This document shows positions 1 through 4,647 of a stretch of DNA of 7,251 nt, one piece after another; position 1 is the stretch's first letter, and every line of letters begins with the position of its first letter. Where the stretch lies: assembly GCA_005799205.1 (NCBI GenBank), contig SYHM01000198.1, positions 1 through 7,251 of the forward strand, in the 5' to 3' direction. The translations under genes and the position numbers were made by a program. The DNA is from Planctomycetia bacterium. GTDB lineage: Bacteria; Planctomycetota; Phycisphaerae; Phycisphaerales; SM1A02. The notes under the pieces were generated by a model that saw only the letters and a list, made by a program, of their open reading frames with translations, did no database searches and had not been told where the DNA came from.

Positions 1-192
1 CCGCGGTCCCTGCGCGCGCAGTGAGGAGCAGGAGAAGTCCTACTGAGGCGACCGCACATGCGGCGTAAAAAAAGATTGGCACCATTTGCGGCGAGGTTCT
101 CGAGTCGACATGAAACCCATCACATCCATGTGTGGGAGAGCAGGGAAGATAATGCCGAATTGGCGAGGCTGCAACGACCTGCGCGCTCTGCG

Positions 193-198
193 TACGAT
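193..198 (+). promoter_or_regulatory. Candidate -10 hexamer of pgsA (TACGAT)
   Basis: TACGAT fits the TANNNT -10 pattern and ends 9 nt before the chosen pgsA ATG. There is no clear Shine-Dalgarno in those 9 nt, so transcription from here would give a leaderless or nearly leaderless mRNA. No good -35 is visible (CTGCAA, 18 nt upstream, is a poor match). A second -10-like hexamer, GATAAT, lies at 148-153 and would give a normal leader. Either, both or neither may be used; this is pattern matching only. Confidence 0.25.
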
Positions 199-207
199 CG
201 GCCCGCG

Positions 208-825
208 ATGAACGGACTTCGCAGGTCACTTCCCAACGGCATTACCCTTGGCAGGCTGCTCCTCTCAGTCGTATTTTTCGTCGTCATTGCCAGCGTCCAA
301 TGCTCCCCCGGCGAAGATCCCGCTCGTGCGTGGCTCGCTGTCTGGATCTTTGTCGTCGCCGCAGTCAGTGATGTGCTCGATGGTTACCTCGCGCGGAGGT
401 GGAATACTGTGTCGCCATTCGGCAGGGTGCTCGACCCAGTCGTCGACAAGGTGCTCGTGATCGGCGGGCTCGTGTTTCTTGTCGCCCCTCCGTTTTCGAG
501 CGGCAGTGGGGTTGCGCCATGGATGGTGGTTGTTGTGATCGCGCGTGAAGTGCTCGTGACAAGCGTTCGCGCACTCGTTGAGTCATCGGGCACTCCGTTC
601 GGAGCGGACTGGGCCGGAAAACTCAAAATGCTCGTGCAGTGCGTGACCGTCCCCGTCTGCTTTGGGAACGCCGCAATCGAGTCGAGGCGACTCTCGCCCG
701 ACTTCAATGTCTTCGCTGAGGTGATGGTATGGATGATGGTTGCGGTGACGGTGTTGAGTGGAGTGCCAGCGGTGCTGCGTGCTGCGGCAGCGATGCGGAC
801 CAAGCGCCACGTGGGAACGCAATGA
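208..825 (+). CDS. pgsA: CDP-diacylglycerol--glycerol-3-phosphate 3-phosphatidyltransferase
   Basis: Integral membrane enzyme that joins CDP-diacylglycerol and sn-glycerol-3-phosphate to give phosphatidylglycerophosphate and CMP, the committed step to phosphatidylglycerol and cardiolipin. From the ATG at 208 the product is 205 residues, close to the usual PgsA length. The CDP-alcohol phosphatidyltransferase signature is complete: D55, D58-G59, A62-R63, G72, D76 and D80, in the spacing DxxDGxxARx8GxxxDxxxD. About six hydrophobic segments are visible, near residues 11-31, 41-60, 81-96, 101-122, 139-155 and 169-193. The start PNGITLGRLLLS just after the Met is typical of the family. The frame stays open back to an ATG at 58, but those 50 extra residues are polar, lack codon bias and precede the conserved N-terminus, so I reject them. 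The stop overlaps the start of pgpA, the next enzyme of the pathway. The family (CDP-alcohol transferase) is nearly certain; the PgsA assignment rests on that neighbour plus overall similarity. Confidence 0.93.
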   Translation: MNGLRRSLPNGITLGRLLLSVVFFVVIASVQCSPGEDPARAWLAVWIFVVAAVSDVLDGYLARRWNTVSPFGRVLDPVVDKVLVIGGLVFLVAPPFSSGSGVAPWMVVVVIAREVLVTSVRALVESSGTPFGADWAGKLKMLVQCVTVPVCFGNAAIESRRLSPDFNVFAEVMVWMMVAVTVLSGVPAVLRAAAAMRTKRHVGTQ

Positions 826-1379
826 GTGCTGGATCGCGCTATCCAAAGGCAATGCCAGTTGGTCGCATGCTCGCAGTCACCGCAGGCGGGCTGGGACTTC
901 TGCGCCCGGCGCCAGGCTCATGGGGATCGCTGCCTCCGGTGGCGATTGCACTGCTCATCGTCTGGAGCGGTGCGCCGTGGTGGGTCATCACGGTCGCACT
1001 GGCGCTTGTAGGGACATGCGGCACGATTGCATGTGTTCGATTTGGTCGCGAGGCTGAAGCAGCCTTCGGCGCGAAGGACCCATCGTCGGTGGTCGCGGAT
1101 GAGGTCGCAGGGTGTGCCGTCACACTGCTCGCAGTTCCGTGGTGGATGTTGGTTGGTTCCGATCCACATGCTCTGCTGCGCGCAGCAGTCGTGTGCGCGA
1201 CGGGGTTCTTCTTCTTCAGACTGTTCGACGTATTGAAGCCGGGCTATGTCAGTGAGCTGCAATCACAGCCATTTGGATGGGGGATCGTGCTCGATGACCT
1301 CGCGGCTGGAGCGTGGGCTTGGCCACCAGTGATTCTCTCGGCGGCGTGCGCACTGCATCTGTATCCCGTGCCATCGTGA
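822..1379 (+). CDS. pgpA: Phosphatidylglycerophosphatase A
   Basis: Membrane phosphatase of 185 residues that removes the phosphate from phosphatidylglycerophosphate to give phosphatidylglycerol. Family blocks are clear: GLGLLRPAPGSWGS (residues 23-36, the 'APGTxGS' block), DPSSVVADEVAG (86-97, acidic D93/E94 metal-site block) and FFRLFDVLKP...GWGIVLDDLAAG (131-163, with the paired D158/D159). Hydrophobic segments lie near 38-50, 54-71, 97-112, 118-131 and 160-182. The start is set by the ATGA overlap with the pgsA stop (ATG 822-824, TGA 823-825), which implies translational coupling; the frame is open further upstream to 729, but that part lies inside pgsA and has no family similarity. Only a weak GTGGGA precedes the ATG. 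The overlap puts synthesis and dephosphorylation of the same intermediate in one transcript. The gene ends 2 bases from the convergent SRPBCC gene, with no visible hairpin terminator. Confidence 0.93.
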   Translation: MSAGSRYPKAMPVGRMLAVTAGGLGLLRPAPGSWGSLPPVAIALLIVWSGAPWWVITVALALVGTCGTIACVRFGREAEAAFGAKDPSSVVADEVAGCAVTLLAVPWWMLVGSDPHALLRAAVVCATGFFFFRLFDVLKPGYVSELQSQPFGWGIVLDDLAAGAWAWPPVILSAACALHLYPVPS

Positions 1380-1381
1380 AG

Positions 1382-1843
1382 TTAGAGCGGGCGAACGGTA
1401 CGCATGTCGACCGATGCTTCGAACACGGTGCGTAAGTTGCACATGTACCAGCGCCAACTCTCACCATCTTCGGCCATCGCCATGAGCGACTCAGGATCGC
1501 TACTGACCGGTCCCATGCGTAGGACGACTTCGCTTCCTGCTTCAACCGACGGATGAACCGTCCACGCGATTCGGACGAACTTGTCATCAACCCGAGATGG
1601 CCAGTGCCAAGTCACATGCCCACCTGCGTCAAACTCTTCGATGCCAATCGTGAGCGTGCGTTTGAACTTTCGATCCCACCCGAGGACCACCGAGCCACCT
1701 GCGCGCAGATCTATCTTCGCTGCGACTGGAAACCATCGGCAGAGCCCCTGTTCGGTCGTGAGGGCGGCGAAGATCTCCTCAGGGTGCGCGGCGATTGTCT
1801 CGCGCAGGATCGTCCAGACACCTTGTTCGTCTCGAATGACCAT
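1382..1843 (-). CDS. SRPBCC/AHSA1-like domain protein
   Basis: A 153-residue soluble protein that fits the START/SRPBCC fold, AHSA1-like branch (similar to the C-terminal domain of the Hsp90 activator Aha1). Supporting blocks: HPEEIFAALTT (20-30), CRWFPVAAKIDLRAGGSV (35-52, the usual 'WF....DLR.GG' core), the strand pair around GHVTWHWP (75-82), and the final helix SWRWYMCNLRTVFEASVDMR (129-148), equivalent to the frequent 'W..YL.NL..vLe.G.DLR' ending. No signal peptide or membrane segment. These proteins have a hydrophobic cavity, and most bacterial members have no known ligand; none can be named here. It is the last gene of a - strand run, 14 bases after lysA, with a good Shine-Dalgarno that overlaps the lysA stop codon, so it is probably translated from the same mRNA. 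There is no reason from sequence to link it to lysine synthesis beyond this position. Confidence 0.85.
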   Translation of the reverse strand: MVIRDEQGVWTILRETIAAHPEEIFAALTTEQGLCRWFPVAAKIDLRAGGSVVLGWDRKFKRTLTIGIEEFDAGGHVTWHWPSRVDDKFVRIAWTVHPSVEAGSEVVLRMGPVSSDPESLMAMAEDGESWRWYMCNLRTVFEASVDMRTVRPL

Positions 1844-1854
1844 CTCGCTAAGAA

Positions 1855-1859
1855 CTCCT
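1855..1859 (-). promoter_or_regulatory. Shine-Dalgarno of the SRPBCC gene, overlapping lysA stop
   Basis: On the - strand the sequence reads TAGGAG, where TAG is the lysA stop (1858-1860) and AGGAG is a near-consensus ribosome binding site, 11 nt before the ATG at 1843. This supports the chosen start and suggests translational coupling to lysA. It is the clearest Shine-Dalgarno in the window, which shows that the organism does use them. Confidence 0.7.
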
Positions 1860-3153
1860 ACTGGGCAGCGGACTCGTGGACGACAAGGTCCTCGTACCGC
1901 TCTCGGGTGCGAATGACCTGCATCGAGTGACCATCGACGAGTACCTCGGTCGGAAGTGGATGGCTGTTGTATCGACTCGCCATTGCCATGCCGTACGCGC
2001 CAGCAGTGAAAATGGCGACAAGATCACCGCGATGAAGTGGAGGAAGCATTCGATCTTCGGCGAGGAAGTCGCCTGTCTCACAGAGTGGTCCTACAACCTC
2101 AGTGCGAGCGAGCCCCGGAAGGACGAGTTCGCGCGAGCGCCGAGGCGGAGTGAGCGCTACTCCTGGGTTTGCAGGCCAGACGAAGTGAAATGATCCGTAG
2201 TGACTCGGTCGAAGCAGTGTGTTCATTCCCGCATCGCAAATGACAAAGTGCCGATCTCCCGATTGTTTCACATATTCAACGCGCGTCAGCAAAATGCCAG
2301 CATTCGCCGCAATCGTCCGCCCGGGTTCAAGAATGATTTGGAGTCCGCGCGAGACCCGGTCTTGCAAGATCGGCACGATTGCCTCGGCGTACTGCGCAGC
2401 AAGAGGAGACTGGTCGCTTTCATAGTCTGCGCCAAACCCGCCGCCAAGATCGAGCGTGTCAATGTGAAACCCCCTCAGCGCAAGATCGTCAATCAAACGA
2501 AGCGCCTTCTGCACACTTTCGATGTACGGGCCAGTTGAATAGACGGGCGATCCAATGTGCAGATGGAGGCCAGTCAGTGACACGAATGCGTCGCGCCCGT
2601 AGGCATTGAAAAACGCCTCTGCGCGCTCGAGGTCGACCCCAAACTTGCTCTCGCGCTTGCCAGTGGTCGTGTACCGGTGGGTCTTTGGGTCGACATCTGG
2701 GTTCACCCGAAGTGCTGCCCGAGTGTGAACCTGCATCTCTCGGGCGATCCGCGCGATGTTCTCGAACTCCATTTCGCTCTCGATGTTGAACAGGCCAATG
2801 CCTTGCTCGAGCGCGAGGCGAATCTCAGGTTCAGACTTGCCAACGCCTGCGTAGACACACTTGCGAGGATCGCATCCCGCTTTGAAGGCGCGATAGAGCT
2901 CTCCGCCTGAGACGACGTCCATTCCTGCGCCGAGGCTGGTCAGCAGCCGAAGGATCGACAGGTTCGAACAGCACTTCACCGAATAGCAGATAAGGGGATT
3001 GAGTGGGCGGAATGCCTCGGCGAGACGTGTGTAATGCTGCCGAAGGGTTGCGGCTGAGTAGACATAACAGGGGGTGCCAACCGCGCGTGCGACCTCGTGG
3101 GCCGACACCTGCTCGCACATGAGAGCTCCATCGTGGTAGCGAAATTCATCCAT
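1858..3153 (-). CDS. lysA: Diaminopimelate decarboxylase
   Basis: PLP enzyme of fold type III (alanine racemase-like TIM barrel plus C-terminal beta barrel) that decarboxylates meso-diaminopimelate to L-lysine in the cytoplasm, the last step of lysine synthesis and a drain on the peptidoglycan precursor DAP. In the 431-residue product the PLP lysine is K60 in CYSVKCCSN; H199 and S202 lie in LHLHIGS; the phosphate-binding glycines are 237-239 (LGGGFG); EPGR is 276-279; AGMNTLLRP follows near 308; the second-subunit Cys loop CETGD begins at C358; and GAYGMAMASRYN (385-396) supplies the conserved Tyr. This set is typical of DAP decarboxylase rather than ornithine, arginine or carboxynorspermidine decarboxylases. 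I chose the ATG at 3153 because family members commonly begin 'M..F.Y.DG'; the frame continues upstream to a TTG at 3192 (13 more residues). No clear Shine-Dalgarno precedes either. It lies 54 bases after the membrane-protein gene and 14 before the SRPBCC gene, probably in one operon. Confidence 0.95.
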   Translation of the reverse strand: MDEFRYHDGALMCEQVSAHEVARAVGTPCYVYSAATLRQHYTRLAEAFRPLNPLICYSVKCCSNLSILRLLTSLGAGMDVVSGGELYRAFKAGCDPRKCVYAGVGKSEPEIRLALEQGIGLFNIESEMEFENIARIAREMQVHTRAALRVNPDVDPKTHRYTTTGKRESKFGVDLERAEAFFNAYGRDAFVSLTGLHLHIGSPVYSTGPYIESVQKALRLIDDLALRGFHIDTLDLGGGFGADYESDQSPLAAQYAEAIVPILQDRVSRGLQIILEPGRTIAANAGILLTRVEYVKQSGDRHFVICDAGMNTLLRPSHYGSFHFVWPANPGVALTPPRRSRELVLPGLARTEVVGPLCETGDFLAEDRMLPPLHRGDLVAIFTAGAYGMAMASRYNSHPLPTEVLVDGHSMQVIRTRERYEDLVVHESAAQ

Positions 3154-3207
3154 TGGAAGGTTCGAGCAACCGAGCGTGCGTCCTCGAGGCAAGGATAGTG
3201 AATGGTG

Positions 3208-4023
3208 TCACGATGCCTTCGTCGTTGATTCGGATCGCTGCTGAACTCTTCGCATCTGGAAAGCCCAGCCTGAGAGGGTCGTCGCGGCTCCAAGGCACAG
3301 CCACGCCGCCACCGACTCTGGACAGCGAAACGCTGGCACAAGCGACTCGAGGAGTGGCAGGCCACAACCTAGGAGCAACAACGATCCGAGTGCGCTCGAT
3401 GCTCCTGCGATTGCCCAGCGGGCGAAGCAGAGTCCCACGCCGAGGCCGATGATTGCTGATCCAGCGGTCATCGCCACGAGAAATGTCTGGGTCGCCTGTG
3501 GCACTAGGTTCCACCGGGTCTGAATGAGAGTGCCGATCCGTCCTCCCGCCCCAGCGAGTCGGGTCAGTCGCGCATCGGACGCCCCATCATCGCGCGCATC
3601 GTCAATGATTGTCAGGACCGCTTGCGCCAGCCCGCTGCGCGCTGCTCGAACTGAAGCGGCAGGGGGCGCTTCGCTCGCCCGGTCGCTGACCGCGCTCGCC
3701 ACGGGAAGTGGCGCCGTTGGAGCAATCCCTCGCTCGACGAGCACTCCGCCAAGCAGCAACCCCAGGATGGTGCCAACGACTCCAAATCCAAGTGCGACGG
3801 CGGGCCGAATAAACAGTGCTGCCGTCGCGGCACCGATGACCGCGCAGCTTGCGGCGCACAACGCAGCCGACCACTCGGGTACAAACGAATCATGCATGAA
3901 TCCACCGAGGCACCACCCGAGCGTTCCACCAGTGAACGCCGCGACGAGTCCCAGCAAGCGAACCCCTGCGGTGATCAAGAAGAACCCAAGCAATGTCAGA
4001 AGCGAAAGCACGAGGGTCGTCAT
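3208..4023 (-). CDS. Uncharacterised multi-spanning membrane protein
   Basis: I do not recognise this 271-residue protein with confidence. By eye it has about seven hydrophobic segments, near residues 4-20, 22-42, 51-71, 74-96, 180-200, 205-227 and 238-256. A mainly polar, probably cytoplasmic stretch of about 80 residues (97-179) separates a four-helix N-terminal block from a three-helix C-terminal block. The helices are rich in Gly/Ala with GxxxG-type spacing, for instance FTGGTLGWCLGG (30-41), GVVGTILGLLLGG (81-93) and SAIIGLGVG (189-197), which suggests tight helix packing. This recalls DUF4203/TMEM198-like proteins, but I cannot confirm that. The linker holds an Ala/Ser-rich part (102-135), then a charged segment with DDARDDGASDARLTR (141-155). 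The C-terminus is basic then polar (RRVQQRSESTTKAS). No catalytic motif is visible. It appears to be the first gene of the - strand run ahead of lysA, with a -10-like GATAAT just upstream. No function is proposed. Confidence 0.8.
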   Translation of the reverse strand: MTTLVLSLLTLLGFFLITAGVRLLGLVAAFTGGTLGWCLGGFMHDSFVPEWSAALCAASCAVIGAATAALFIRPAVALGFGVVGTILGLLLGGVLVERGIAPTAPLPVASAVSDRASEAPPAASVRAARSGLAQAVLTIIDDARDDGASDARLTRLAGAGGRIGTLIQTRWNLVPQATQTFLVAMTAGSAIIGLGVGLCFARWAIAGASSALGSLLLLGCGLPLLESLVPAFRCPESVAAWLCLGAATTLSGWAFQMRRVQQRSESTTKAS

Positions 4024-4123
4024 TGGATCGTTCCATTATCGGCGCATCAGGCGCAGGGACTTGCCGAATCTGCGTCATTTGCTGCGATCAGTGATTCACG
4101 CCGATTGCGATTAGCCTGCGAGG
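4024..4123. promoter_or_regulatory. Divergent intergenic region with candidate promoters
   Basis: These 100 bases separate the start codons of the - strand membrane-protein gene and the + strand asparaginase-like gene, so they must hold promoters for both or one shared regulatory site. On the - strand, GATAAT (4040-4035) is a 5/6 match to the -10 consensus and ends 11 nt before that gene's ATG. On the + strand, GATTAG (4109-4114) is a weaker -10-like hexamer ending 9 nt before the asparaginase ATG. Neither has a convincing -35 at 16-18 nt. AGG touches the asparaginase ATG directly, which is too close for a normal Shine-Dalgarno. I see no strong palindrome suggesting an operator. Confidence 0.35.
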
Positions 4124-4642
4124 ATGGCGCGCATTCTGCTTCTGTCAACTGGTGGCACGATCGAGAAGACCTACTGTGAGATGCAGGGAATTCTCGCGAA
4201 TCATGTCAGCGTGCTCGATGTCATGCTTGCGTCGCTCGAGACCCGCGGGGTCGTGATTTCGCGCAGAGCGCTCATGAATAAGGACAGCCTCGACATGACG
4301 GAATCCGATCACCAACTGATTGCTGACGCAGTTGTTGCAGGAGCTGCTGACCACGATGGAATTGTCATCGTGCATGGGACCGACCGTCTTGCGGTGACGG
4401 GAGAAGTGATCCAGACCCGGCTCGCGAGCATGCCCAAGGCTCAGATTCCAGTCGTCCTCACTGGAGCAATGCGTCCGTACGAGTTGCGCCGGACCGACGC
4501 CGTGCAGAATATCACCGAATCACTCTTGGCAGTCCAAATCCTGCCGCCAGGGGTGTATGCCGTCTTCCACAATCAGGTGCTGGCGTTTCCGGGTGTCGTC
4601 AAGGACTCCGTGCGTGGCACATTTGTGAAGCGTGCGAACTAG
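4124..4642 (+). CDS. Single-domain asparaginase-like protein (N-terminal domain only)
   Basis: A 172-residue protein matching the N-terminal domain of type I/II L-asparaginases, which hydrolyse asparagine to aspartate and ammonia. Visible family motifs: STGGTIEKTY (8-17) with the nucleophile-equivalent T12; KDSLDMTESD (53-62), where S55/D57 fit the substrate-carboxylate region; VHGTDRL (83-89) with the T86-D87 pair equivalent to Thr89-Asp90 of E. coli AnsB; and VVLTGAMRP (110-118). Classical enzymes are about 330 residues and carry a second domain that completes the neighbouring active site of the tetramer; it is absent here, and the stop falls naturally after a VYAVFHNQV strand and a short tail, followed 5 bases on by the SMC stop. 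The usual HGTDT is HGTDR, and by rough alignment the catalytic Lys (Lys162 in AnsB) falls on V137/Q138. Short proteins of this layout do occur annotated as 'asparaginase domain-containing', so this is likely an intact short family rather than a broken gene. Asparaginase activity is uncertain; another amide or nucleotide-like ligand is possible. Confidence 0.85.
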   Translation: MARILLLSTGGTIEKTYCEMQGILANHVSVLDVMLASLETRGVVISRRALMNKDSLDMTESDHQLIADAVVAGAADHDGIVIVHGTDRLAVTGEVIQTRLASMPKAQIPVVLTGAMRPYELRRTDAVQNITESLLAVQILPPGVYAVFHNQVLAFPGVVKDSVRGTFVKRAN

Positions 4643-4647
4643 CCCGG

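Noticed and set aside
2..46. Possible C-terminal tail of an upstream + strand gene (ending ...SEEQEKSY, stop at 44-46)
   Set aside because: The 14 codons are GC-rich at third positions, which fits coding, but the piece is too short to identify and another frame (stop at 66-68) is also open to the edge.
58..207. 50-residue N-terminal extension of PgsA from the ATG at 58
   Set aside because: The extension is polar with random-looking codon use, and it precedes a standard PgsA N-terminus at 208, so it is most likely the untranslated upstream region.
3524..4114. 196-codon + strand open frame opposite the membrane-protein gene
   Set aside because: It is low-complexity Ala/Pro/Ser/Arg. The - strand frame has clear hydrophobic helices and is the real gene.
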